In this document: one piece after another, positions 7,654 through 16,348 of the stretch | Layout: the number at the start of each line of letters is the position of its first letter | Numbering within the stretch: the stretch's first letter is position 1 | Assembly: GCA_000158155.1 (NCBI GenBank) | Contig: DS999409.1 | Coordinates: 107,101 to 171,100 of the forward strand | Reading direction: 5' to 3' | From: a gamma proteobacterium NOR5-3 | GTDB lineage: Bacteria; Pseudomonadota; Gammaproteobacteria; Pseudomonadales; Halieaceae | Length of the DNA stretch: 64,000 nucleotides | Translations under genes and position numbers: made by a program | Notes under the pieces: generated by a model | Told to the model about the DNA's origin: nothing | The model's input: the letters and a program-made list of their open reading frames with translations, nothing else | Databases searched by the model: none

Positions 7654-9150
7654 TAACTGCTTGCCCGGTTTGGCATCGCTGACGATTACTCCGTCAGTGA
7701 TGACAAACTCGCCGTTAACCAGAAGAAAGCGCACACCCACAGATTCATTAAGCGGCATTTTGTAGGTGGCCTGGTCACGTATCAGTGCCGGGTCAAATAC
7801 CGTGATGTCGGCATCAGCCCCTACCGCTAAATGTCCCTTGTGAGCAAATACCGGGGCAAATGCCGCCAGCCGTCTGGCAGGTGCTGCACTCACTTTTGTA
7901 ATGGCTTCGCTTAAGTCCAGCGAACCTTCTGCACTCTCATCGACATATTGATGGATAAAGCGACTGAAAGTGCCCATGCCTCGGGGATGTATGCCGGTTG
8001 TACTATCGTCGATCGGCATGGCGTCACTTGCCACCATAACTCCCGGGGCGACCATAGTCTTTCGCGTCCAGTCTTCACGTCCGTAGTGATGGATAACCAG
8101 TCCATCCGGCTCGTTCGCGCGGAGCACCTCAAATCGGCTCTTGGTAAGTCGTTCCCCGGTCTCTGCCCACTCCACATCGTCGTAGTCGATGGCAAAAATT
8201 CGCTGCCAATCACGGCCAAACACCGCTGCACCAATCTGTGTTGAGCCCGCGTTGTAGGGATAGGCTTCGGTGGTCACATCGACCCCTCGCGCTCGAGCTT
8301 GCGCAATGAGTATCAGAAATCGATCTACGGCCTGCATAGCACTCGCGTTGAGATGGCATATATGGAGTGACGCGCCGCTGTTCTCCGCCTGTCGAATCAG
8401 CTCACTTAAGCCGGCCTCATCACCGGGGAGTCCTCGGCGGATATGCGCGATTACCGGCGCGCGGTGTGTGGCGGCCACAGCAAAAACCATGGCCAACTCC
8501 CGGTCATCCACCGCAACACTCAGATAGTCCAGTAGCAGGCCGATCCCCAAGCCTCCGGCCGTGAGTCCGTCGGATAATTTCTGAGCAATCTGAGCGATCT
8601 GTGTTTCAGAGGCCGTGCTTACAAAAGCCGCCTGACGATTGGATGCTTGCTTGGGATCCACAGCGCTCGCGGCCAGCAGCGGGTGAGCCTGAGAAACATT
8701 GCCCATGATCTGTTGGCGCGCGGCAAGGTGACTTACCGACGCGCCATAGTTGATCGTCGCTCCGTCTTCAAAGAGTTGTGTGATGGCAGCGACGGGGAAA
8801 ACCCCGGCTTCTAATTCCAGCGCCGTTGTTACGCCATCGTAGGCTTGGAAATACTGTCCTCGGGGCGTAATCGCATGAGAATGCAGATCGATAAATCCGG
8901 GACTCACCACAAGCCCGGATACATCCACGGTTGTTTTGCCGGCCAAAGGGTCCACCGACACCGCGGCTACCTTTCCGCTCTTGATTGCCAGGTTGGCTAC
9001 GGCATCAAGGCCGCTTGCCGGATCGACGATGCGCCCTCCGCTAAGCACAAGATCGTAGTCTTGCGCCAAAGAAAGCGATGCAACACCAAGCAAAGCTACA
9101 CCGGCAAGACGCCGCGCGAACTGCCGAAAATTCAAGCGATCATAAATCAA
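7639..9150 (-). CDS. Exported amidohydrolase (D-aminoacylase / N-acyl-D-amino-acid deacylase-like)
   Basis: A Sec signal (FARRLAGVALLGVASLSLAQ) precedes a 480-residue amidohydrolase. The N-terminal beta domain (YDLVLSGGRIVDPASG) and GFIDLHSH with the HxH metal ligands are clear, as are ELEAG (the Glu/Cys position of D-aminoacylases), LHICHLNAS and a late Asp in VASDAMPID. The C-terminus returns to the beta domain (HLAVGADADITVFDP). The closest functional families are D-aminoacylases and D-glutamate deacylases, so a periplasmic role in releasing amino acids from N-acyl or D-residue compounds is likely. Its 3' end overlaps the TetR gene. Confidence 0.82.
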   Translation of the reverse strand: MIYDRLNFRQFARRLAGVALLGVASLSLAQDYDLVLSGGRIVDPASGLDAVANLAIKSGKVAAVSVDPLAGKTTVDVSGLVVSPGFIDLHSHAITPRGQYFQAYDGVTTALELEAGVFPVAAITQLFEDGATINYGASVSHLAARQQIMGNVSQAHPLLAASAVDPKQASNRQAAFVSTASETQIAQIAQKLSDGLTAGGLGIGLLLDYLSVAVDDRELAMVFAVAATHRAPVIAHIRRGLPGDEAGLSELIRQAENSGASLHICHLNASAMQAVDRFLILIAQARARGVDVTTEAYPYNAGSTQIGAAVFGRDWQRIFAIDYDDVEWAETGERLTKSRFEVLRANEPDGLVIHHYGREDWTRKTMVAPGVMVASDAMPIDDSTTGIHPRGMGTFSRFIHQYVDESAEGSLDLSEAITKVSAAPARRLAAFAPVFAHKGHLAVGADADITVFDPALIRDQATYKMPLNESVGVRFLLVNGEFVITDGVIVSDAKPGKQLLNVP

Positions 9151-9174
9151 TGCAGCTCTCCACTTGTGTCAACA

Positions 9175-11031
9175 TCAGTACTGGCTGAGCCCAAACCCGA
9201 ATTTGAACAAGGCATGTTCGGCGTCTGCTTCCAGCGGGAGGTCCTCTATGGCGGCAGGCCATGCGTAGGGTGATTTACCTTTGGGTGTAAAACCGTCGGC
9301 GCCGTAGAGAAAATCGGCGACACCGGCACCTTCGGATCCCGGCAGCCATGCGGCAATAAAGGCATCGCTACTTTTGAGTTCATCGGTGATCACCAGGGCG
9401 CGGCCCGATATAAGCACTACGATGACCTGCTTGCCGAGTGTTTTGCAGCCGGTGATCAAAGCCTTGTGTTCATCGGACAGCCATAGCTCGTCGCTGTCCC
9501 CTTTGAACTCCGCGTAAGGACGTTCCCCGACGACTACCACGACCTTGTTGGCCGTCATCGCGCCGTGACAACCTGCTTCGGCATATTCCACATTACGAGC
9601 GGCAGCGCGAATTCCACCAAGGATCGTGGTGGCACCCACGTAGCTCTCGCTTTGCCCCTGCCAATGTATGGACCAACCGCCACTTTGCAGGCCGCTGTTG
9701 TTGGCATGTTCCCCCACCACAGCGATGGGCTCGTCGCTTTGCAGCGGTAGCGCATCGCCTTCGCTTTTGAGTAACACCAGTGATTCACGCACAGCCTGGC
9801 GCGCTACCTCTCGATGTTCCTGTGACCCAATGCCTGTCGCGTACTCGCGTTTGCCAAAGGGATTATCGAACAAGCCCAGGGCGAACTTCAGGCTCAGGAT
9901 TCTGCCCACCGCGTCGTCGATGCGCGCCAAAGGCACCGTGCCATCCCTCACAGAAGCTTCAAGCCTCGTAATGAATTCCTCATGGTTCCCAGGTTGCATC
10001 ACAACGTCGATACCGGCATTTAAAACCAGATGGGGTTCACCCCAGCGCAAACCGCCATTCCAGTCGGTGATGACCACGCCCTCAAAGCCCAGCTCGCCCT
10101 TGAGCACGTCATTCACTAGATACCCGTTCTGGTGCATGTTCACACCGTTCACCGAGTTAAAGCCCACCATGATGGACGCAATGCCTTGCTCAACGGCTGC
10201 GGCATAGGGGGGGAGATAGTCTTCGCGAAGCTCCTGCTCTGAGATCGTAGTGTTACCGCCTTCGACGCCACCGTCCGTGCCACCATCGCCGATGTAGTGC
10301 TTAGCGGTCGCAGCTATTGTGTGGGGGAGCGAAAGATCCTGGCCCTGATGGCCGCGCACTGACGCAATAACTGCCGCCGTAGTGAGATCGCGATCCTCGC
10401 TAAAACCTTCGTACACGCGGCCCCAGTGCTCGTGCTTGGGCATGGCTATGCAGGGTGAGAAGGTCCAGTTAAAGCCCGTCCCCGCCGCTTCTAAAGCGGT
10501 GATTTGCGCCGAACGTTGAATGAGCTCTAGGTTGCGGGTGGCGGCCATACCAATATTGTGAGGAAAAATCACGGCGCCCTCAAAGGTGTTCTGGCCATGT
10601 ACTGCATCCACCGCGACCAACAAAGGTATGCCAAGCCGGGTTTGCAGCGCCGCGTTTTGAAACTCATCAAACGTGTTAATCCAGTCCAGCGCTTTGGGGC
10701 CAGGGGTCGGTCCTTCGGTGTGAATAACCGAGCCGATTCCAAACTCCTGAATCACCTCAGGGGACACATTGTTATGCCAGACCGATTGGGTGATCTGACC
10801 GAGCTTTTCCTGCAGGGTCATTTCATCGAGGAGCGCGGCTACTTTTTCGTCCGGCGTGTTGAACTGGCAAAGATCAAACTTCTGGGTCCCGTGCAAGCAC
10901 GCCGCTGCCGGGGAATCCCTGCGAGGCGCTTGCGTTGCAGTACAGGCGATTAACGAAAGAAAGACGATCGTTAACCCGGGCAGGCGCATAGCCGGATGTG
11001 TGATGCGGCTTACCGCAGGACGTTGATCCAT
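9175..11031 (-). CDS. Glycoside hydrolase family 3 lipoprotein (exo-beta-glucosidase)
   Basis: A lipoprotein signal (IVFLSLIACTATQ) comes before a two-domain GH3 enzyme. The first domain (about 60-400) carries GFNWTFSPCIAMPKHEHWGR, AATAKHYIGDGGTDGG (the KH acid region) and VITDWNG with the nucleophile Asp323. The second is the alpha/beta sandwich with LLKSEGDALPLQ and VVVVGERPYAEFKGD. It ends at 618 residues without the extra C-terminal domain of larger marine ExoP enzymes. The start may be the internal ATG at 10989, which leaves a shorter n-region. It likely trims beta-glucan oligosaccharides at the periplasmic face and would fit with the GH16 enzyme at 16345. Confidence 0.9.
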   Translation of the reverse strand: MDQRPAVSRITHPAMRLPGLTIVFLSLIACTATQAPRRDSPAAACLHGTQKFDLCQFNTPDEKVAALLDEMTLQEKLGQITQSVWHNNVSPEVIQEFGIGSVIHTEGPTPGPKALDWINTFDEFQNAALQTRLGIPLLVAVDAVHGQNTFEGAVIFPHNIGMAATRNLELIQRSAQITALEAAGTGFNWTFSPCIAMPKHEHWGRVYEGFSEDRDLTTAAVIASVRGHQGQDLSLPHTIAATAKHYIGDGGTDGGVEGGNTTISEQELREDYLPPYAAAVEQGIASIMVGFNSVNGVNMHQNGYLVNDVLKGELGFEGVVITDWNGGLRWGEPHLVLNAGIDVVMQPGNHEEFITRLEASVRDGTVPLARIDDAVGRILSLKFALGLFDNPFGKREYATGIGSQEHREVARQAVRESLVLLKSEGDALPLQSDEPIAVVGEHANNSGLQSGGWSIHWQGQSESYVGATTILGGIRAAARNVEYAEAGCHGAMTANKVVVVVGERPYAEFKGDSDELWLSDEHKALITGCKTLGKQVIVVLISGRALVITDELKSSDAFIAAWLPGSEGAGVADFLYGADGFTPKGKSPYAWPAAIEDLPLEADAEHALFKFGFGLSQY

Positions 11032-11169
11032 TACGGGGCTCTTGGACTCTTTGTGTTGAGGTTACTTTATTTTGATCTTACTGCATCGGTGCATGGGAGC
11101 AAGGTAAACCGTTTTTTAAACTGAGCGTGCTAGCATTCCGTTGCCAAGAAACTACTGGGAGGCCTTCGT

Positions 11170-11880
11170 GTGCGGACCCGGTGGCTCTCCGGAGACCCTA
11201 TGCATCCACTGAAAAGTAACGCCCCCCTGATCGTCTATCTGGATGTTAAAAGCCCCTACGCGCTGGTTGCGGTGCAGCCAACGCTCGCTCTTGAATCTGA
11301 ATTGGGCCTGGCCTTTGATTGGCGCCCTCTAACGCTCGATATTCCCAGTTTTCTTGGCTCGGCCGAGAAGCGCGACGGGCAGGTCGTGCGGTCTTCGGGG
11401 CGCAGTGAGCGTATCTGGCGGGCTATTCGCTACTCGTACCACGATGCCCGCCGTTACGCCGAGCGTCAGGGCCTGATACTCAAAGGTACAGAGAAAATCT
11501 GGGATTCCAGCATCGCCAACATCGCTATTTTGTGGGTAATGGAGATGGACCGATCGAAGCTCCCGAATTATTTGAATGCCGTCTTCCCACCATTTTGGCG
11601 ACGAGAGTTGGATATCGAGGACATTGCCGTTGTTGAAGAATGCCTGCACAGTGCAGGGATCAGCAGCACCGGTTTTCGGGACTTTGTCGCGGGCAGAGGT
11701 CGCCAGATACACGACTTGCTACACGGTCTTTTTCATGACTGTGGACTTTACGGCGTGCCCAGTTATGTCATGGACGGCGTGGTTCTTCGTGGTCGGGAGC
11801 ACATTCCCTATCTGCGCTGGCGTCTTTCTGGTTCCGTGGGACAGGCCCCGGACATCGCCTATGAGCTGCCCCCATGCTAA
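11170..11880 (+). CDS. DsbA-family / 2-hydroxychromene-2-carboxylate isomerase-like protein
   Basis: The 236-residue product has a thioredoxin fold with a helical insert. VYLDVKSPYALVAVQPTLAL is the SPY signature of HCCA isomerases and kappa-class GSTs, and GVPSYVMDGVVLRGREHIPYL is the C-terminal cis-Pro and glutathione-site region. There is no CxxC, so it is not a disulfide oxidase. GGGAGG lies 7 nt before the GTG start at 11170. It overlaps a diverged copy of itself by 7 nt. The substrate is not known; relatives act in naphthalene degradation and in other glutathione-dependent isomerisations. Confidence 0.78.
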   Translation: MRTRWLSGDPMHPLKSNAPLIVYLDVKSPYALVAVQPTLALESELGLAFDWRPLTLDIPSFLGSAEKRDGQVVRSSGRSERIWRAIRYSYHDARRYAERQGLILKGTEKIWDSSIANIAILWVMEMDRSKLPNYLNAVFPPFWRRELDIEDIAVVEECLHSAGISSTGFRDFVAGRGRQIHDLLHGLFHDCGLYGVPSYVMDGVVLRGREHIPYLRWRLSGSVGQAPDIAYELPPC

Positions 11881-12458
11881 CGGCCTACATTGATTTTAAA
11901 TCCCTGCCGTCCTATCTGGCGCTGAAACCCACTCTGGCGTTGGCGCTTCGTCACCACGTCGCTGTAGATTGGCGGCCCTTTGTTACCCGGGAGCGGGAGA
12001 TTCCCGGGGAATCTCATGATGCGGCTCTTAGCAAAAGGCATCACGAGGTGAGGATGGCCTCGCAGCGCTCCACTGACCTGATGTATGCCACTCTTCAGGG
12101 CATGGAGTTGAGTTATCCCGAAACTGCCGCCGAGGCGGACCTTGCCTTGGCTGCACTGGCGCTTATGGACGGTGATAAAACAGCGTTTGTGCAGACGGCA
12201 TTCGATGCTTACTGGCAGCGACACGCCGACCTCAATGATAAAGGCGTGGTGGAAAGTCTCTTGAGTGCCGCGGGATGTAATCTTGAATTGTCTGTAGCTA
12301 CCGCTCGCTCAGCACTGGCGGATGCTCAAAGTGCAGCCCAGGATTCCGCGGTGGTGGATGCGCCGTGCTTTGTTGTGGCGACACAGCTGTTTGTGGGACG
12401 TCAGCATTTACCCTGGATCGAAGAGTGTTTGCTCGCGGAGCTCGCTAAGGCAAGCTAG
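11874..12458 (+). CDS. DsbA-family / HCCA isomerase-like protein, second copy
   Basis: A 194-residue paralogue of the preceding protein: AYIDFKSLPSYLALKPTLAL aligns with VYLDVKSPYALVAVQPTLAL, and VVDAPCFVVATQLFVGRQHLP aligns with the C-terminal cis-Pro region of the first copy. The SPY motif is altered to SLPSY. The two share little beyond the fold signatures and length, so this is an old duplication, perhaps forming a heterodimer. The start overlaps the upstream stop by 7 nt. It is convergent with the DUF5916 gene 15 bp away. Confidence 0.75.
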   Translation: MLTAYIDFKSLPSYLALKPTLALALRHHVAVDWRPFVTREREIPGESHDAALSKRHHEVRMASQRSTDLMYATLQGMELSYPETAAEADLALAALALMDGDKTAFVQTAFDAYWQRHADLNDKGVVESLLSAAGCNLELSVATARSALADAQSAAQDSAVVDAPCFVVATQLFVGRQHLPWIEECLLAELAKAS

Positions 12459-12473
12459 CGTGGAGTCTGTGAT

Positions 12474-14660
12474 TCAATTGAACACGTCGAACAGATAGTT
12501 GTACTTGAGCACAAACTGTCGGTCCGCTGGCAGCGCTCCCGGCGTTTGCTCGTCAAACTCGTTGTACACCACGTAGAGCCCGGAGTTAGCGGTGCGCAAT
12601 AACGAGAAACGCAGATTGGTCGACAGCGTTTCATTGGCATCGTTGTATTGAATCACTGCTTGTAATAATGCCTTGGGTGAAAACGAATACGACAGACGCA
12701 GGCGAGTCAGAGCGACAGAGAAGTCACCTCCCGGTACCGGTAGATCAAATTCCGTGTAGACCACAGACAGTTCAGAACTAAAAGTCTCTCCGATTCGAAA
12801 TGCGACAGTGGGCGAGAAGCGCACGCGATCGCCGCCAAATTTATCGCCAACGTTAAGCCGGGTCTGAAAACTCAAAGGTTTGGACAGATCCGTGTTGAAA
12901 GAAATTTGCGCCTCTGGGCCGGAGTAAGTGCCGGCGGGAACAAAGACGCCATCAACGATTTCGAAAGGCTCTTGCAGGCCGTCTTTTACATAGTTAACGC
13001 CGGTATCAACTCTGTAGCCGTTGCGAAATTCCCAGTGTGTATCCAAATGCTGAAATCCGGTTTCTAAGAACCCATTCAGGTCCCAGTAGTTGCGCACGGA
13101 GTAATGAGGGCGCACCTCCAGAAGCCCCAATACATCATCCGGTCTAAAGCGGCGCATAACAAAGGCCTCAACCCGTTTGTAATCGTCGCGCAGCAAGAAT
13201 CCCACTTCCGGGTTGAAGTCCTCGTGCACCTCTGAGTACTCCAGGCGGGAGGACCAGCGAGCTGCATCGTAATTGGCGTTGAGGGCGAAGGCATGATCGT
13301 CGCCGTCTAACCCCGGTGTTCTTGTTTTGGCTGCCCAGCCCGACAGGAGTAGGTTATCGCCGATACCTATACGTCCATCAATGGCATAAGCGTCGTTTTC
13401 GTCGGGGGTGCCGTCGGCTTTGAGGCTTCCGTCGCCCCGGCGCTGCACGACCATAGCCCCGATGGCAGAGCGGTTGGGGAGCTCCTCATTGATTCGCGCC
13501 ACGAGAAAATCGTTTTGCGGTGCGATACCAGGGAGTCCCTCATCACTCATGTACAAAAGACCCACGTTTGTGCTGTCGCCGACCTTACCGGACATGCGCA
13601 AGCCGCCTTCTATAGGTACCGGCGATCCGTCTACGATGCCTATGCGTCGAGAGAAGAACAGCTCTACCTCCTGAGGGTCCCCCACGCTGAATTGCTCGGC
13701 ATTTTCTAAAAAGAATGGTCGTTTCTCGGGGAGAAACACGCTGAAGCGGTCGAGGTTTATAACTACATCGTCCACTTCCACCTGCGCGAAGTCTGTATTG
13801 TAGGTGGCATCCAAGGTGAGGCTGGGGGTGATGGAGTACTTTATGTCGACGCCAACTTCTTCTTCTGTAGAAGTGCTTTCGAGGGCGCCGCCGCGCCGAG
13901 CGCTGCCCAGCGCATAGGGTGTTATCTGCAGATTGCGCGGACGGGGTGCCTCGATTCCATGCACTGTACCTGCTTCGGATACACGATTCAGGCTTCGCTG
14001 CCGATCCAGCGGAGCCCAGAAAGCGATTTCGTTGTTGCGTCGAATGTTGCGCTGAAAATTCATGCCCCAGCCAGCGTTGGGATCACCACCATAACGCAAA
14101 GTGGTAAAGGGGATCTCGAACTCAGCACTCCAGCCAAGCTCTGTGATCGCCGCGACCACGCGCCAGCTTCCATCCCAGTCGAGATTAACCTCACCCTCCT
14201 TGACTACTTGCCCGTCGTACTCGATGCCGGCAGGGTTGGTACCAAAGACATAACCGTTTTGACGATCACCAAGTCCATCGATGATTACTTGAAAACCGTC
14301 GGTTTGCGCCAGGGATGAATCCCGCCGACTGTCAGTTACCAGAATCGATTCCGGCGCATCGTCAAAGGCGATAACGCCAATGTAGAGAGCGTCTTTTGTA
14401 AAGCCGATGCGTACTTCGGTGCGTTGGCTTGCTGCTCGTCCCTCGTCGGGTTGGATCTGCAAAAACCCGCTGAGCGGTGTTATAGCCATCCAGGATGGGT
14501 CGTTTTGAACCCGCCCGTCGAACAAGGGGGCGGTGGATAGCCTGACTGCCGTGCCTTCCGGGCGCGGTAAGGATTCTGATGCCTGTGCCGGCCCTGCGGC
14601 GAGGAGGGCGAGGTGGGCAAGTAGGCCGGGTAGAGCTGATGGAGCAAGCAGGCGCCGCAT
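12474..14660 (-). CDS. DUF5916 protein with N-terminal CBM9-like domain (outer-membrane associated)
   Basis: The 728-residue product starts at MRRLLAPSALPGLLAHLALL with AAGG-type RBS upstream; the signal ends near GPAQASE. Residues about 40-200 form a CBM9-like beta-sandwich (LFDGRVQNDPSWMAIT, FTKDALYIGVIAFDDAPESI), followed by DUF5916 (FQVIIDGLGDRQNGYVFGTN, SLTLDATYNTDFAQVEVDD, FSVFLPEKRPFFLENAEQF). The last half alternates short strands like an outer-membrane beta-barrel and ends in an aromatic residue with FVLKYNYLFDVFN. The family is common in marine and soil bacteria near polysaccharide enzymes; its role is not settled. It is the last gene of the GH16/HAD/ATP-grasp group. Confidence 0.82.
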   Translation of the reverse strand: MRRLLAPSALPGLLAHLALLAAGPAQASESLPRPEGTAVRLSTAPLFDGRVQNDPSWMAITPLSGFLQIQPDEGRAASQRTEVRIGFTKDALYIGVIAFDDAPESILVTDSRRDSSLAQTDGFQVIIDGLGDRQNGYVFGTNPAGIEYDGQVVKEGEVNLDWDGSWRVVAAITELGWSAEFEIPFTTLRYGGDPNAGWGMNFQRNIRRNNEIAFWAPLDRQRSLNRVSEAGTVHGIEAPRPRNLQITPYALGSARRGGALESTSTEEEVGVDIKYSITPSLTLDATYNTDFAQVEVDDVVINLDRFSVFLPEKRPFFLENAEQFSVGDPQEVELFFSRRIGIVDGSPVPIEGGLRMSGKVGDSTNVGLLYMSDEGLPGIAPQNDFLVARINEELPNRSAIGAMVVQRRGDGSLKADGTPDENDAYAIDGRIGIGDNLLLSGWAAKTRTPGLDGDDHAFALNANYDAARWSSRLEYSEVHEDFNPEVGFLLRDDYKRVEAFVMRRFRPDDVLGLLEVRPHYSVRNYWDLNGFLETGFQHLDTHWEFRNGYRVDTGVNYVKDGLQEPFEIVDGVFVPAGTYSGPEAQISFNTDLSKPLSFQTRLNVGDKFGGDRVRFSPTVAFRIGETFSSELSVVYTEFDLPVPGGDFSVALTRLRLSYSFSPKALLQAVIQYNDANETLSTNLRFSLLRTANSGLYVVYNEFDEQTPGALPADRQFVLKYNYLFDVFN

Positions 14661-14757
14661 AGGACCCCTTAGATGGAGGTTCAATGTTTTTGTACGGCGA
14701 TTGTACCTTAGTGCAACAGCTTGTAGTGCCGGCCTGCCTGAAGGGGCTTGAGTTTGC

Positions 14758-15684
14758 TCAGGGCTCTGCGTCCAGCTCGGCTTTGAGCAGTTGGGCGATA
14801 GCCTGCATGCCTGATATGCCGGCCCGGTGCTCCGCTCTCGGGTTGTAATTGGTATTGGTATTGATGTCGTAGGTAAAGCGCTGCCCGTCGGCATCCACAA
14901 TGTTCTCGATCCCGGCCACGTGAATATCGTTAGCGATCAGCATGCGGCGATAATCCTCAATAATCGGCTCGTCGAAATCTTCGATGATCTCGAATTTGGC
15001 GGCGGAGGTTGCCGGACACACGGTCGCGTCTTCGTCCTGACATTCATCCGCAGGACAGAGCAAAAACCCATCTGAGGTGTCGACGCGAACTGCATATACA
15101 AATTCCTGTCCGACAAACTCACAGCGTGTGATAAAGGGCTCAGGCGCGGCGATGTATTGCTGTATGAGGGTGATGCCGTCGATGGGCTCTTCGAAAGATG
15201 TGCTATGCACATAATCATTGAGTTCTTCTACTGTCTGGAACAGACGGACGCCCAGGCCCTTGCCGGCGCGATTGTGTTTGGTAATGAACGGGGCTCCCAT
15301 ACTTTGAGCGGCAGCAGCCAGTCCATCTTTGCCTATCACGGCTATGGTGCGCGGAGTTCTGATGCCCTGAGCCTCAAGCGCGGCGTACTGTGCAACTTTG
15401 CTCAGTTCCAGTTGCAGTGCGCGTCCCGGATTGAGCACGCGACGTCCATGCCCTTCCAGCCAGGACAACACGGCTGCAGCGTACTCCGGGGCATAGCGGT
15501 GGTCTCGGGTGTGCGAGGAGGCACTCATGCGGTTGTAAAACACGCCCTTCGGCGGCTCCACCGACAGGTCCAGGGCCCCTTCATCCAGGAACCAGTCCTC
15601 ATAGGGCACGCCCAAAGTATCCAGAGCATCCATGAGCGGAGCGCTCCACTCGCGATTTTCGTGGATGATGTGAACCTTGTGCAT
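14758..15684 (-). CDS. ATP-grasp ligase, RimK-like
   Basis: A 308-residue protein starting MHKVHIIHENREWSAPLMDA. The pre-ATP-grasp region is followed by TKHNRAGKGLGVRLF (the ATP-binding lysine and Gly-rich loop), a hinge/adenine stretch (TLIQQYIAAPEPFITRCEFV) and the metal-binding end VAGIENIVDADGQRFTYDINTNTNYN, whose D and N residues fit the Mg-binding D/N pattern. This is the RimK/glutathione-synthetase-like class that joins a carboxyl-phosphate to an amine. No substrate can be named. A longer frame to 15837 is rejected because it would overlap the HAD gene. It lies between HAD phosphatase and DUF5916 on the same strand. Confidence 0.78.
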   Translation of the reverse strand: MHKVHIIHENREWSAPLMDALDTLGVPYEDWFLDEGALDLSVEPPKGVFYNRMSASSHTRDHRYAPEYAAAVLSWLEGHGRRVLNPGRALQLELSKVAQYAALEAQGIRTPRTIAVIGKDGLAAAAQSMGAPFITKHNRAGKGLGVRLFQTVEELNDYVHSTSFEEPIDGITLIQQYIAAPEPFITRCEFVGQEFVYAVRVDTSDGFLLCPADECQDEDATVCPATSAAKFEIIEDFDEPIIEDYRRMLIANDIHVAGIENIVDADGQRFTYDINTNTNYNPRAEHRAGISGMQAIAQLLKAELDAEP

Positions 15685-15757
15685 AGTGGGGCCTTTAAGG
15701 GTGGTTGCTTGTTGGTCTGGCGCTGAGAAGTACGCCGCCTCGCTCTTTTTAGATTGC

Positions 15758-16348
15758 TCAGGGATGAAGCCAGGAGATGATTGCGTCGAATTGTTTGAGA
15801 ATGCGGACCTGCGCATCGCACTCTGTTGGCGCCTCACCGTCTGCTACATACAGTACGGGCAGCATGCCGGCACGCTGCGCCGCTTCAATATCGTAGCGAA
15901 AGTCGCCGACGTAAGCGCAATGCTCGGGCGGTATGCGCCAATCCGAGGCTACGGCAAGCAGCGCTTCCGGGTCTGGCTTGGGTGCGGCATCTTCCCGGGC
16001 TTTTAAAGGGATAGCCGGCATGCCCAATCGCTGCATCGTTAAGTTGGCCGCTTCGCGACTGTTGCGTGTGACGATGGCAATAGGCGTTTGCTGTTGATGA
16101 AGTGCGTGCAACGTTTGTTCAGCCCCCGGCATCCATTGTGCGGCTTGCGCTCCTGCGATTTCATGGCGATGAATGATCGCCATAGCCTCGTCACGGTCGC
16201 CCCGTGACGTCAACCCGGCGACGTATTCAAGTAAGCCCAGTTCCTCGGGGGCGCCTAGTTCTCGACGCATGGCGGCAAAGTCCAGGCGCGAGTCCACCAG
16301 TGTGCCGTCCAGATCAAAGATCACGGCGCGAAGACGGGCATGGCTCAT
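15758..16348 (-). CDS. HAD-superfamily hydrolase (phosphoglycolate phosphatase-like)
   Basis: A 196-residue HAD phosphatase with all four motifs: VIFDLDGTLVDS (nucleophile and acid Asp), IVTRNS (motif II), KPDPE (motif III lysine) and YVGDFRYD (motif IV). The helical cap between motifs I and II is of the small class-I type typical of phosphoglycolate phosphatases and sugar-phosphatases. The start overlaps the GH16 stop by 4 nt, so it is translated with the glucanase; a sugar phosphate is a reasonable but unproved substrate. Confidence 0.85.
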   Translation of the reverse strand: MSHARLRAVIFDLDGTLVDSRLDFAAMRRELGAPEELGLLEYVAGLTSRGDRDEAMAIIHRHEIAGAQAAQWMPGAEQTLHALHQQQTPIAIVTRNSREAANLTMQRLGMPAIPLKAREDAAPKPDPEALLAVASDWRIPPEHCAYVGDFRYDIEAAQRAGMLPVLYVADGEAPTECDAQVRILKQFDAIISWLHP

